NCBI GenBank assembly: GCA_934182465.1
Contig: CAKPRG010000001.1
Coordinates: 186,001-250,000 of the forward strand
Length of the DNA stretch: 64,000 bases
Reading direction: 5' to 3'
From: an uncultured Clostridia bacterium
GTDB lineage: Bacteria; Bacillota; Clostridia; TANB77; CAG-508
The stretch's first letter is position 1, and each line of letters begins with the position of its first letter. Shown here in pieces: positions 1 to 8,999 of this stretch. A program made the position numbers and the translations under genes. The notes below the pieces were generated by a model that was given only the letters and a program-made list of their open reading frames with translations, was not told the origin of the DNA and made no database searches.

Positions 1-378
1 GTTTGTTGCTTTGTTAGGTGTATAAGTAATTGTAGCAACTTGTTTGTTTTCTTCTTTTGCACTATTTAAGTATTCTGTAAAATTTTCTGGAATCATTATC
101 ATTGCATAATAACTTCCATCTTGTAGACCTTTATTGGCATCTTCTAAAGATACATCTTGTATATTAAAAGTACCATCATCTTTTAATTCATCTACAAATT
201 CTTTTCCTTGATTTTCTTTTGTGTTACCTTTATCAAGGTTAACAATAGCAATTTTTATATCTGTTAAATTTCCATATGGATCCCAATAAGATTTTAAGTA
301 GAAAAAACTATAAATTATTGGAATTAATAAAACAACAATAAAAATGCATACTTTTAAAATGTTATTCTTTTTCTTCAT
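1..378 (-). CDS. YhgE/Pip-domain membrane protein, N-terminal part (runs off the window)
   Basis: The first 126 residues of a protein that continues beyond the left edge. It opens with a basic stretch and one hydrophobic segment (about residues 8-28), followed by the motif SYWDPYGNL and an extracellular-looking region with IAIVNLDKG. This arrangement is typical of the YhgE/Pip family, large membrane proteins related to ABC-2 permeases and sometimes linked to phage infection or type VII secretion. The start ATG lies inside the end of the tetR gene (17-nt overlap) behind a purine-rich ribosome site, so the two are probably translationally coupled. The family is clear; the substrate is unknown. 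Confidence 0.75.
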   Translation of the reverse strand, partial: MKKKNNILKVCIFIVVLLIPIIYSFFYLKSYWDPYGNLTDIKIAIVNLDKGNTKENQGKEFVDELKDDGTFNIQDVSLEDANKGLQDGSYYAMIMIPENFTEYLNSAKEENKQVATITYTPNKATN

Positions 379-949
379 TAATCTCCCTCTCTCCTAATCC
401 ATTTTTTAAAATATCTAAAATAGTTTTGGCAATTTCTTCTTCGTCAAGCTTTTCTCTAGTTTCGCTCCAATCAAACATTAATGCTATATACATTTTATAA
501 ACTAAAAAAGTTACAACTTCTGGATTTTCTTTTTTTATATATCCTTTGTCCATTGCATTTTTTACAATATCATATATATAGCTTTGGATTTGTTCATCAA
601 TTAAATTTAAAGTTTTACTTGCAATAGAGCTTTTTAATACTTCTGCCTCATTTGTCATTAATTTAAAAAATTGTCTTTTATTTTTGTATTTAATTAACTG
701 AAATATAATTTGATGAACTGCTTCAAAAAAATCTAAATCCTCTTTTTCTATGTCTTCAACTATTTTTTTCATATTATCTAATTCTTCTTGAATAAAATAT
801 TTAAATAGTTCTTCTTTACTAGAAAAGTAAGTATATACTGTTTTTTTAGTAACTCCTGCTTCTCTAGCAATTTCATCCATAGAAACTTTTTTGAATCCAA
901 ATTTATAAAATAACTTTCTTGCAGCATCAACTATTTGCTTCTCTTTCAT
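362..949 (-). CDS. TetR/AcrR-family transcriptional regulator
   Basis: A 195-residue repressor. The N-terminal helix-turn-helix is clear (KVSMDEIAREAGVTKKTVYTYF, about residues 20-41, split here as KVSMDEIAREAG then VTKKTVYTYF), with a variable helical ligand domain after it. A longer frame exists upstream, but the start at 949 has a strong AAGGAGGTG ribosome site and gives the standard TetR N-terminus. It overlaps the downstream YhgE/Pip gene, so it probably controls that membrane protein and itself. The ligand is not predictable. Confidence 0.9.
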   Translation of the reverse strand: MKEKQIVDAARKLFYKFGFKKVSMDEIAREAGVTKKTVYTYFSSKEELFKYFIQEELDNMKKIVEDIEKEDLDFFEAVHQIIFQLIKYKNKRQFFKLMTNEAEVLKSSIASKTLNLIDEQIQSYIYDIVKNAMDKGYIKKENPEVVTFLVYKMYIALMFDWSETREKLDEEEIAKTILDILKNGLGEREINEEKE

Positions 950-992
950 ATTGCACCTCCTTAGATATACTACTATACTATTTCCGTACTCT

Positions 993-1021
993 AGTATACT
1001 ATCTTTTATAGTCATTGTCAA
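993..1021 (-). promoter_or_regulatory. SigA-type promoter and probable autoregulatory operator of the tetR operon
   Basis: On the minus strand, TTGACA (1016-1021) and TATACT (993-998) are separated by 17 nt. A perfect 10-bp palindrome TAGTATACTA (992-1001) covers the -10 box and a related TAGTATAGTA follows it toward the gene, which is where a TetR repressor would be expected to bind. The operator role is inferred. Confidence 0.75.
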
Positions 1022-1091
1022 TACTTTTAACAAATATGTAGAAATTAATTATATAATTCTACACATTCCTTGGCAAAGTCTTTTATATAAC

Positions 1092-1125
1092 AAAATAGGT
1101 GGTAATTTTTATTACCACCTATTTT
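1092..1125. terminator. Hairpin terminator downstream of the ABC-F gene
   Basis: A perfect 15-bp inverted repeat (AAAATAGGTGGTAAT and its complement) with a 4-nt loop, with T-rich flanks. It lies 33 nt past the ABC-F stop codon. Confidence 0.85.
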
Positions 1126-1157
1126 ATCTTTTTATAATTATTTTTAATATTCTTAAA

Positions 1158-2747
1158 TTATTTATTTTTTTGTTCTTCTAAATATTCATCATATGTGCAT
1201 TCTCTTATTACAACATTATTATTTGAAATATCTATGATTTTGTTTGCTACTGTTTGCATTAATTGATGATCGTGTGATGTAAATATCATGATTCCTTTAT
1301 ATTTTTTCATACCTTCGTTTAAAGCTGTGATACTTTCCATGTCTAAATGGTTTGTTGGTTCATCAAACATTAAAAAGTTTGCACCAGAAAGCATAAGTTT
1401 TGATAAAACACATCTTACTTTTTCTCCACCAGATAATACTGTAACATCTTTTAATGCTTCTTCACCTGAAAATAACATTCTTCCTAAAAATCCTCTAACA
1501 TAAGTCTCATCTGGATCTTTTGAGTATTGGCGAAGCCAGTCCACAATGCTCATTTTATCTTGGAAAAGATAATTATTATCTTTTGGGAAATAATCTTTTG
1601 AAATTGTTGTTCCAAAATTAATTTCTCCTGAATCTGGTTCTAATTCTCCTGCTAAAATTTGAAATAATACTGTTTTAGCAATTTCATTATCAGATAATAA
1701 AGCAACTTTATCTTCTCTTTTTATTGTAAATGTTAAATTATCTAATATTTTTTCTCCATTAATTGTTTTAGTTAGATTTTTTACCTCTAATACTTCTTTT
1801 CCTTGCTCTCTATCTGGTTTAAAGTCAATATATGGATATTTTCTATTTGATGGTTTAATTTCATCTAGTTCAATTTTTTCTAATGATTTTTTTCTAGATG
1901 TTGCTTGTTTTGATTTTGAAGCATTAGCACTAAATCTTGCAATAAATTCTTGCAATTCTTTAATTCTTTCTTCTTTCTTTTTGTTAGCTTCTTTCATTTG
2001 TTTTAATGCTAACTGACTTGATTCGTACCAGAAGTCATAGTTCCCTGGATATAATTTAATTTTTCCAAAGTCAACATCTGCAATGTATGTACATACTTTG
2101 TTTAAGAAATATCTATCATGTGATACAACTATAACAGTATTTTCAAAATCAATTAAGAAATCTTGTAACCAATCTATTGTTTTTAAGTCTAAATCGTTTG
2201 TTGGTTCATCTAATAAAAGAACATCTGGATTTCCAAATAAAGCTTGTGCTAAAAGAACTTTTACTTTGTCTTTTGCTTCAATTTCGCTCATATATTTATA
2301 ATGCATATCTGATTCAATTCCTAAATCATTAAGCATTTTTGCTGCATCTGATTCTGCATTCCAACCATCTAATTCTGCAAATCTTTCTTCTAATTTAGCA
2401 GCTCTCATTCCATCTTCTTCTGAAAAATCTGGTTTACTATATATTTCATCTTTTTCTTTCATTATACGATACAATTCACTATTTCCCATCATTACTGTAT
2501 CTATTAATGTATAACCTTCAAAAGCAAAGTGATCTTGTTTTAATATAGATAATCTTTCTCCTTTATCTAATATAACTTCACCTTTGTTTGGCTCAATTTC
2601 CCCTGATAAAATTTTTAAGAAAGTAGACTTTCCAGCACCATTTGCTCCTATAATTCCGTAGCAATTTCCTTTTGTAAATTTAATATTTACATCTTCAAAT
2701 AATACTCTTTTTCCAAATCTTAGTGTTACGCCATTTGCACTTAACAT
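1158..2747 (-). CDS. ykpA: ABC-F family ATPase (YkpA/YbiT type)
   Basis: A 529-residue cytoplasmic protein with two ABC nucleotide-binding domains and no membrane segments, the ABC-F plan; members act on the ribosome. The first domain has GANGAGKST at 34-42 and DEPTNDLD at 180-187. A charged linker of about 240-310 follows. The second domain has LSGGE near 438 and DEPTNHLD at 462-469. The first signature is MSEIEAKDK rather than LSGGQ, and the second P-loop is degenerate (LLSDNEIAKTVLF), features I associate with the YkpA/YbiT subgroup. The start has an AGGAGG ribosome site. Probably a translation factor or general housekeeping ABC-F rather than a resistance protein. Confidence 0.88.
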   Translation of the reverse strand: MLSANGVTLRFGKRVLFEDVNIKFTKGNCYGIIGANGAGKSTFLKILSGEIEPNKGEVILDKGERLSILKQDHFAFEGYTLIDTVMMGNSELYRIMKEKDEIYSKPDFSEEDGMRAAKLEERFAELDGWNAESDAAKMLNDLGIESDMHYKYMSEIEAKDKVKVLLAQALFGNPDVLLLDEPTNDLDLKTIDWLQDFLIDFENTVIVVSHDRYFLNKVCTYIADVDFGKIKLYPGNYDFWYESSQLALKQMKEANKKKEERIKELQEFIARFSANASKSKQATSRKKSLEKIELDEIKPSNRKYPYIDFKPDREQGKEVLEVKNLTKTINGEKILDNLTFTIKREDKVALLSDNEIAKTVLFQILAGELEPDSGEINFGTTISKDYFPKDNNYLFQDKMSIVDWLRQYSKDPDETYVRGFLGRMLFSGEEALKDVTVLSGGEKVRCVLSKLMLSGANFLMFDEPTNHLDMESITALNEGMKKYKGIMIFTSHDHQLMQTVANKIIDISNNNVVIRECTYDEYLEEQKNK

Positions 2748-2916
2748 TTTGATTCCTCCTTTTATAACTATTTGATTATACTATACTTTGGTAATTATTT
2801 CAAATTTTATTCAAAATTAATTTAGATATTTCATTTTTATTGTTTTTAATATGCTCTTTAAAATGTAAATTGTGCATTTATCTTGCAAATTCCATATTCA
2901 AATTGCATAATAACAC

Positions 2917-2944
2917 AAATACCATACAAAATTGTATGGTATTT
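2917..2944. terminator. Hairpin downstream of the 231-aa unknown gene
   Basis: A 13-bp perfect inverted repeat, AAATACCATACAA and its complement around a 2-nt centre, beginning about 20 nt past the stop codon at 2965. The T-tract on the minus strand is weak, so termination is probable but not certain. Confidence 0.6.
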
Positions 2945-2964
2945 ATAATATTTTAATATTTTAT

Positions 2965-3660
2965 TTATTTTTCCATTCCACCATCTTCACCTTGTCCACT
3001 AGGAGCTGTTGGTGCAGTTGGTTTCTTAGCCTTTGCCATTATTAATTTAGATAATGTTGCTTTAGTTTCTTCACTATATCTTGGAATCATTTTTTCAAAT
3101 ATTCTATGTGTTGTGTCTACAACTAATACTGGATTTCCAGATTTGTCCTTAGCACCTGAATCTTTTAATGGTTCTATCATTTCTAATCCTCTAGCCATGT
3201 ATAAAAGTTGGTCTATTGAATCTTTATGTGCTTGGTCAGCCCAAACACTAACAAATTCTTCTTTTCCAGCTTTATTTTTTAGCTTTATTACATTAGTTTT
3301 TCCATCACAAGCTTTCAATCCAATCAAATCTTTTACTGCCGTTTTTGTATATCTTGGATCATCTTTTTGTAATCCTTTATTCCAAAATGATATTTGTAAT
3401 TGTTGAAAGAATCCAGAAATAGTACCTCTAACACCTAATAGCCTATCTAAATTAAAATATACTGTTTTATCTGATGAACCTTCTTTTAAAAGTGTAGCAT
3501 CTTTAATAACAGTCTTATATTTTTGAAAATCATTTGATTCTAATTTGTTTCCGTTTTTATCTACTGTAGCATATAAAAAGACTTTATTAACATTTTCTAC
3601 ATTTAAATCTAAAAATTTTGAAACTTCTTCTTTTGTAGGAATATTTATCTTTTCTTCCAT
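2965..3660 (-). CDS. Unrecognised 231-residue soluble protein
   Basis: I do not recognise this family. It is hydrophilic, without signal peptide or membrane segment, and mixes charged and aromatic patches (VRGTISGFFQQLQISFW near the middle, VWADQAHKD later). The last about 25 residues are low complexity (KAKKPTAPTAPSGQGEDGG), probably a disordered tail. It has its own promoter, an AAAGGAG ribosome site and a downstream hairpin, so it is a single-gene unit. The gene on its other side (3863-5635) is divergently transcribed and also unknown. Real coding is very likely from length, composition and signals. Confidence 0.8.
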   Translation of the reverse strand: MEEKINIPTKEEVSKFLDLNVENVNKVFLYATVDKNGNKLESNDFQKYKTVIKDATLLKEGSSDKTVYFNLDRLLGVRGTISGFFQQLQISFWNKGLQKDDPRYTKTAVKDLIGLKACDGKTNVIKLKNKAGKEEFVSVWADQAHKDSIDQLLYMARGLEMIEPLKDSGAKDKSGNPVLVVDTTHRIFEKMIPRYSEETKATLSKLIMAKAKKPTAPTAPSGQGEDGGMEK

Positions 3661-3691
3661 AAACTACTCCTTTTACATAAAATATAATTCT

Positions 3692-3720
3692 ATTATAGCA
3701 TGTTTTACATATTTTTGCAA
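3692..3720 (-). promoter_or_regulatory. SigA-type promoter of the 231-aa unknown gene
   Basis: Minus-strand TTGCAA (3715-3720) and TATAAT (3692-3697) with a 17-nt spacer, about 30 nt upstream of the start codon. Confidence 0.75.
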
Positions 3721-3862
3721 TCTTCCGTAAAAATTAACTTTTATTAACAATTATAGTTTTGTAATTCTATTGTATCTTTATTGTAATCTTATTGTTATTG
3801 AAATTCAAATTTTAAAAATATATACTATAATTATATTATTATATAATATTGGAGAAATAGTA

Positions 3863-5635
3863 ATGAATAATTTTGATTTGGTTGGAGAGATGTCTTTAGA
3901 ACAATTTGAACATAATATTGAAAAATTACATGGCAAAGAAAAAGCTATTGAATTAGTTGATATTTTGCGCCATACAAAAGTAAATCCAGCTGTTAAAAAT
4001 AAATTTTATGCTAGTGTTTTTAATAAAGTACAAACTCAAACTTCTATTGATTCTGTTCTAAAAAATCCAACACAAATTATTGCATCTGTTGAAAATGATT
4101 TAGCAAAATTTGAAAAACTTCAACAAGAAAATTCAAATATTAAAAATTTGCAATTAGAAGATGAATTAACAAAACTCAATCAAAATATTCTTGAAAATTC
4201 AGATTTTATAAAGTCTCCAATTAAATATATAGCAAATTTATCAGAAGAAAAACAAAATGAATTTTTATCAAATACATTTGATTTTATATTTTCTAAAGAC
4301 CAAGTCAAAAAAGTTGTACCTACTATAAAAAAGTTTATTAATGATCCAAATGCAGAATTTAGTAACGAAGAACAAGAAGAACTAAAAAGTATAGATCTTG
4401 ATTTAAATGATCCAATTTTTTCTTCTCCAAAAAATCGATCATCATATGTTGAATTATATTTATATGCAATTACTGCATATACACAACTAAATCTAAATCC
4501 TTTAGATTTAGATAATAATCAAATCATAGAATTACTTCAACAACATGCTCAAAATATTGAATTTGAAAACAAACATGAAGCTGATGCTCTTATATCTAGG
4601 TCTATTAATTCAATTAAGACCAATTATTCTAAAAATAAAAACCTAGATAAAGCAAATGAAATTGCATTTAAATATTCAAATGATTTAGACAATTATGGGC
4701 TTAAAGAACTTAAAACAGATTATAATCCTTCAGCTAAAGAAGATTTTATCGAGTCTTATATATATGAAGCAATGCAACAAGCATATGATCCATATTCTAT
4801 TGAGCAAGAGCATGAGCTCGAAAATGATGAAAGTTTTGATATAAATATAATTGGAACTTTTGATGAACAAACTGAATTGTTACAACAAATTCTCGATTCA
4901 AATGCTGAACCTCAACAAGATATACCACAGCAATCTGTTCCAATTGGTACTGTTGAATATATTCAACAACAAATGCAAGAGCAAAAAGCACTTGAAGAAT
5001 TAGAGCAATCAGAAAAAGTTTCAAATACTCCTGAAAAACCTGATTTTGCAGAATCTTCAGAAACTAATGATAATAATTATTTAGTTGAAGTCAATGAAAA
5101 GAAATCGTTTTTCCAAACTATAAAATCTGGAGTTTCGAACTTCTTTAAAAGAATAAATCAAAAATCATTGCCAAACCCAAATGAATCAAAAGCAAAACAT
5201 ACTAACATGAGTTTAGATGATTATGATAGAAAAGCAAGCTTTATGTCAGCAATTAGATCTTTTGGTGATAAAATAACAAATGCAACAAAAGCTATTACTA
5301 ATTTAAGTAAAGCTAATAAACAACCTTTAAATACTCCTGCAAGTATGGATTATCAAAATAATTCAGGACAAAATTTAGATATTTCTGGAAATCCAAGCTC
5401 TGCAAATACAAAAAAAGATTTTATTAAACCTAAAGCTGTTGAAACTGTTGCAAAAAGTCAGCCACGAGAATCACATGCAAGTTTTGACAAATTCATAAAA
5501 GTTAATAATGCTGGCAATAAAATTGAACAAGCTGCAATGTCAACTAAGAAAACACCAAATACTACAAATATTTCTCAAACAAAGTCTAATGGTCAATCAC
5601 ATGATGATAATGATGAGCAACAATTTGTTGAATAA
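3863..5635 (+). CDS. Unrecognised large hydrophilic protein with disordered C-terminal half
   Basis: A 590-residue protein of unknown family. I place the start at 3863 (MNNFDLVGEM) because GGAGAAATAG precedes it; the frame is open 31 codons further upstream, but that part is A+T noise without a ribosome site. Residues 1-350 look helical and Asn/Asp/Glu/Lys rich. Residues about 350-590 are low complexity (QQ, NN, Ser/Thr/Pro) around a short basic patch, SFFQTIKSGVSNFFKRI. There is no signal peptide or membrane segment. A hairpin terminator follows. It could be a scaffold or a secreted effector of the window's secretion-like genes, but nothing in the sequence proves this. Confidence 0.75.
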   Translation: MNNFDLVGEMSLEQFEHNIEKLHGKEKAIELVDILRHTKVNPAVKNKFYASVFNKVQTQTSIDSVLKNPTQIIASVENDLAKFEKLQQENSNIKNLQLEDELTKLNQNILENSDFIKSPIKYIANLSEEKQNEFLSNTFDFIFSKDQVKKVVPTIKKFINDPNAEFSNEEQEELKSIDLDLNDPIFSSPKNRSSYVELYLYAITAYTQLNLNPLDLDNNQIIELLQQHAQNIEFENKHEADALISRSINSIKTNYSKNKNLDKANEIAFKYSNDLDNYGLKELKTDYNPSAKEDFIESYIYEAMQQAYDPYSIEQEHELENDESFDINIIGTFDEQTELLQQILDSNAEPQQDIPQQSVPIGTVEYIQQQMQEQKALEELEQSEKVSNTPEKPDFAESSETNDNNYLVEVNEKKSFFQTIKSGVSNFFKRINQKSLPNPNESKAKHTNMSLDDYDRKASFMSAIRSFGDKITNATKAITNLSKANKQPLNTPASMDYQNNSGQNLDISGNPSSANTKKDFIKPKAVETVAKSQPRESHASFDKFIKVNNAGNKIEQAAMSTKKTPNTTNISQTKSNGQSHDDNDEQQFVE

Positions 5636-5670
5636 ATAGTCTTTAACGTACTTATTTACTTATATATTTT

Positions 5671-5700
5671 AAAAGCAAACCATTTAGGTTTGCTTTTTTT
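5671..5700. terminator. Terminator shared by the convergent 3863 gene and pcrA
   Basis: AAAAGCAAACC (5671-5681), loop ATTTA, complementary arm 5687-5697, then a T-run on the plus strand and an A-run before it, so it can serve both convergent genes. Confidence 0.9.
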
Positions 5701-5701
5701 A

Positions 5702-8026
5702 TTATTCCATTATTTCTAATCCTGCAAATTTTGCCATTAATCTTTTATGTCCTACTTTTTCAAAACTAATATCTACTTTTAAGTCTTCTCCTTCTGTTTC
5801 TACTTTGTTAATAATTCCTTCTCCGAATTTTTTGTGATATACCTTAACACCTGATTTATATCCACTTAAATCTATATCATTTCCTTTTTTAGTTTGTCCT
5901 AAATTGTTTAAGAAACTTTCTGCTGTACGGAATTTGAAACCAGCACTTGATTTTGCAGCAACAGAATTATCTTTATATGAAGTTACTGCACTACTATAAT
6001 CTTTAGTATATCCTCCATATCCTGCTCCTGCATTAGATTTGCCATAACTCCACTCATATCTATTATTACTTGAAAATCTTGAATCATTTTGAGTTTGCAT
6101 TGCTTCTTCATAGCCATCTAGCATATTAGCTGGAATTTCTTTTAAAAATCTAGATACTCCATTACAACTTGTTGATCCAAATATTGTTCTTTGTTTTGCA
6201 CAAGTCATATACAATTGTTGTTTTGCCCTTGTGATTCCAACATAGCAAAGTCTTCTTTCTTCTTCTAGTTCTTGTGGTTCTCCTATTGACTTATATCCTG
6301 GAAAAATTCCTTCTTCCATACCTACTAAAAATACTACTGGGAACTCTAATCCTTTTGCACTATGTAAAGTCATTAATGTAACAGAGTTATCTGTGTCTTC
6401 TACACCATCTAAATCAGAGCTTAATGTGATTCCTTCTAGAAAATCACTTAATGTACTTTCTGCTGATTCTTCCTCAAACTCCATAGCAACTGTTAAAAAT
6501 TCGTCTAAGTTTTCAATTCTATTTTCTGCTTCAATTGTATTTTCTGTTTCTAATGCTGCAGTATATCCTGTTAATTGTAAAGTTTTCTTTATTAACTCAG
6601 ATACTTTCATATTTTCTTTTTCTTGTCTTAGTTCTTCTATTGCACTTATAAATTCTCTAGTATTTGAGTGTACTCTAGATAATCCAAATTGATCTGCATT
6701 TTTTATAACATCATACATTGATACTCCGTTTGAAGTTGCAAGTGATTCTACATTATCTAAACTTGTTTTTCCAACACCTCTTTTAGGTTCATTTATTATT
6801 CTTGTTAAGCTTAAATTGTCTGCTGTATTTTGAATTAATCTTAAATATGCAATAATATCTTTTATTTCTTTTCTTTCATAGAACTTTAGACCACCAACAA
6901 TTTTGTATGGTACATCTTCTCTACGTAAAATATCTTCTATACTACGTGATTGTGAGTTCATACGATATAAAACTGCAAAATCTGAATAATTATAGTGTTC
7001 TGATAATTTTAGATGTTCAATTTGATTTACAATATAATTTGCTTCATCATATTCATTATCACCTCTATAAACTTTTGGCAGATTTCCTTCTTCGTTTCTA
7101 GTCCACAATTTTTTTTCGTATTTTGTTTCATTATTTTTAATTACTGCATTAGCAGCATTTAAAATGCTTTGTGTGCATCTATAATTTTGTTCTAATTTAA
7201 TAATTTGTGTTCCAGGAAAATCTTTTTCAAAATTTAGAATGTTGCTTATATCAGCACCTCTAAATGAATATATTCCTTGGTCGTTATCACCAACAACAGT
7301 TATATTGCCATATTTTGAAGCAAGTAAAGTTACTAATGTAAATTGTGCTTTATTTGTATCTTGGTACTCATCTACAAGTACATATCTAAATTTTTCTGTG
7401 TAATATTCTAATATATCTGGATTATCCATTAATATTTGAATTGTAAAATTAATTATATCATCAAAGTCTATTGCATTATTTTCTTTTAGTCTCTTTTGGT
7501 AAATTCTATATATATCTGCAATTTTTTCTTTTCTAAAATCTCCATTTGCACGAACAGCATAAGCAGCAGGATCTAACATTTCATTTTTTGCATTACTTAT
7601 TTCGTATAAAACAGATTTATCTGTAAATATTTTATCGTCTAAATCTTGTGATTTTAATATTTGTTTTACCATTGTTTTTTGATCTGATGTATCAAATATA
7701 ACAAAAGAACTATCAAAACCTAATCTATCTATAAATTTTCTAAGAATTCTAACACATATTGCATGAAATGTTCCAATCCACATATCTTTTGCAATATCCC
7801 CAACTAGTTTTTCAACTCTGTCTTTCATCTCATTTGCTGCTTTATTTGTAAATGTAATAGCCAAAATATTCCAAGGTTTTACATTTTTTTCATCTATTAA
7901 ATATGCTATCTTGTGTGTTAATACTTTTGTTTTTCCACTTCCTGCACCAGCTATAACTAAACATGGACCTTCAGTATTTACAACAGCATCATATTGTTTA
8001 TCATTTAATTCATCTAATAATCCCAT
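5702..8026 (-). CDS. pcrA: ATP-dependent DNA helicase PcrA (UvrD/Rep family)
   Basis: A 774-residue superfamily 1A helicase that unwinds DNA 3' to 5' in repair and rolling-circle replication and displaces RecA. Motif Q and the Walker A motif GAGSGKT (27-33) are at the N-terminus, the Walker B motif DEYQDTN is near 225, and later motifs QNYRC, TLMTLHSAKGLEF and VGITRAK are all present. The C-terminal about 60 residues (GVKVYHKKFGEGII) match the Tudor-like domain that binds RNA polymerase in PcrA. It has its own promoter and an AGGAGAT ribosome site, and a terminator directly follows. There is no ligase gene beside it as in Bacillus. Confidence 0.97.
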   Translation of the reverse strand: MGLLDELNDKQYDAVVNTEGPCLVIAGAGSGKTKVLTHKIAYLIDEKNVKPWNILAITFTNKAANEMKDRVEKLVGDIAKDMWIGTFHAICVRILRKFIDRLGFDSSFVIFDTSDQKTMVKQILKSQDLDDKIFTDKSVLYEISNAKNEMLDPAAYAVRANGDFRKEKIADIYRIYQKRLKENNAIDFDDIINFTIQILMDNPDILEYYTEKFRYVLVDEYQDTNKAQFTLVTLLASKYGNITVVGDNDQGIYSFRGADISNILNFEKDFPGTQIIKLEQNYRCTQSILNAANAVIKNNETKYEKKLWTRNEEGNLPKVYRGDNEYDEANYIVNQIEHLKLSEHYNYSDFAVLYRMNSQSRSIEDILRREDVPYKIVGGLKFYERKEIKDIIAYLRLIQNTADNLSLTRIINEPKRGVGKTSLDNVESLATSNGVSMYDVIKNADQFGLSRVHSNTREFISAIEELRQEKENMKVSELIKKTLQLTGYTAALETENTIEAENRIENLDEFLTVAMEFEEESAESTLSDFLEGITLSSDLDGVEDTDNSVTLMTLHSAKGLEFPVVFLVGMEEGIFPGYKSIGEPQELEEERRLCYVGITRAKQQLYMTCAKQRTIFGSTSCNGVSRFLKEIPANMLDGYEEAMQTQNDSRFSSNNRYEWSYGKSNAGAGYGGYTKDYSSAVTSYKDNSVAAKSSAGFKFRTAESFLNNLGQTKKGNDIDLSGYKSGVKVYHKKFGEGIINKVETEGEDLKVDISFEKVGHKRLMAKFAGLEIME

Positions 8027-8064
8027 TTATATCTCCTATCATTCAAGAACTTATGTTTGTATGT

Positions 8065-8093
8065 ATTATATATGTATTTTACGGATTAGTCAA
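8065..8093 (-). promoter_or_regulatory. SigA-type promoter of pcrA
   Basis: Minus-strand TTGACT (8088-8093) and TATAAT (8065-8070) with a 17-nt spacer, about 38 nt upstream of the start codon. Confidence 0.8.
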
Positions 8094-8181
8094 TCAATAT
8101 TTGATTTTATTTTATAGATTTCTACATACTTTTTAAGTATACTATAAATTTCTCGAAAAAGAAATATTTTTTACAAATCTA

Positions 8182-8210
8182 TTGTCTATTTTTTTTGTAT
8201 ATGTTATGAT
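8182..8210 (+). promoter_or_regulatory. SigA-type promoter of the 207-aa membrane protein
   Basis: TTGTCT (8182-8187) and TATGAT (8205-8210) with a 17-nt spacer, about 42 nt before the start codon. Confidence 0.7.
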
Positions 8211-8252
8211 TTTATTAGATTTTAATAGTGTTTATACTTAGGAGGAATATAT

Positions 8253-8876
8253 ATGAGTCAAACAGAAGAAAAAAAAGTTATTCCCGCAAAAACTGTAGTT
8301 AAAGGTTTAATTACTGGTTTTGTATCTTATGGAATAGTATTAGGATTTTTATTATTTGTTATAGCAATTTTATTTACTGCTGGAATTAGCAGTTTACCAA
8401 ATGTAAATTACAAAGTATTATCTATCTCATTACCACTTTTATTTGCATTTGTTTTATACTTTGTAATCCATTCAGTTTGTAGACTAAGCACAGCTGATTT
8501 ATTTAAAAAATGTAAAACTGAAACAGAAAATTTATCAAGTGTAACACAAAAAATGAATTTATTCTTTTTAGTTTGTATAATTATTGCTGTAATAGTTTCA
8601 AATTGCTTATTAATTTTAAAACTATCAAACGAAAGAAAATCTATAAATATTGCTTCAGAACAATATTCTACAGTTTTCTCTGATGATTTTACACATAACT
8701 TAACAAACGAAATGTTAGCTGATTACAACGAAACAAAAAATCAAACTCTTGTATCTGCAGTTATTATTGAATTATCTTTAGTTTTATCATTCTTTTCTTT
8801 AATTCCTTATCAAAAGAAAATGATATCTCTATATAATGATGTTGGTAAAAGAGTAAAAACAGATTCAGAAAATTAA
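8253..8876 (+). CDS. Unrecognised four-helix membrane protein
   Basis: A 207-residue integral membrane protein with four hydrophobic segments at about residues 18-45, 55-78, 102-122 and 165-185. The segment between the third and fourth helix (about 123-164) is polar and rich in Asn, Ser and Thr, and would be extracellular if the N-terminus is cytoplasmic. A strong AGGAGG ribosome site, an upstream promoter and a downstream terminator make it an independent unit between pcrA and the ZIP gene. The family is not recognised and no function is assigned. Confidence 0.8.
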   Translation: MSQTEEKKVIPAKTVVKGLITGFVSYGIVLGFLLFVIAILFTAGISSLPNVNYKVLSISLPLLFAFVLYFVIHSVCRLSTADLFKKCKTETENLSSVTQKMNLFFLVCIIIAVIVSNCLLILKLSNERKSINIASEQYSTVFSDDFTHNLTNEMLADYNETKNQTLVSAVIIELSLVLSFFSLIPYQKKMISLYNDVGKRVKTDSEN

Positions 8877-8924
8877 ATATTAAAATAAAAACGCGATAAC
8901 GTAAATTCCAAAATAAACTTAGAC

Positions 8925-8970
8925 TAGACTTTTGCATAAAATTTTATTTTTTGCAAAAGTCTATTTTTTT
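8925..8970 (+). terminator. Terminator of the 207-aa membrane protein gene
   Basis: TAGACTTTTGCA (8925-8936) pairs with 8952-8963 across a 15-nt loop and is followed by ATTTTTTTG. Confidence 0.85.
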
Positions 8971-8999
8971 GTTCGATAAACTAAATTTATCATAACTTT

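Noticed and set aside
4797..5024. Open frame on the minus strand inside the 3863-5635 gene
   Set aside because: It is a shadow of the Gln/Asn-rich coding region, with no ribosome site.
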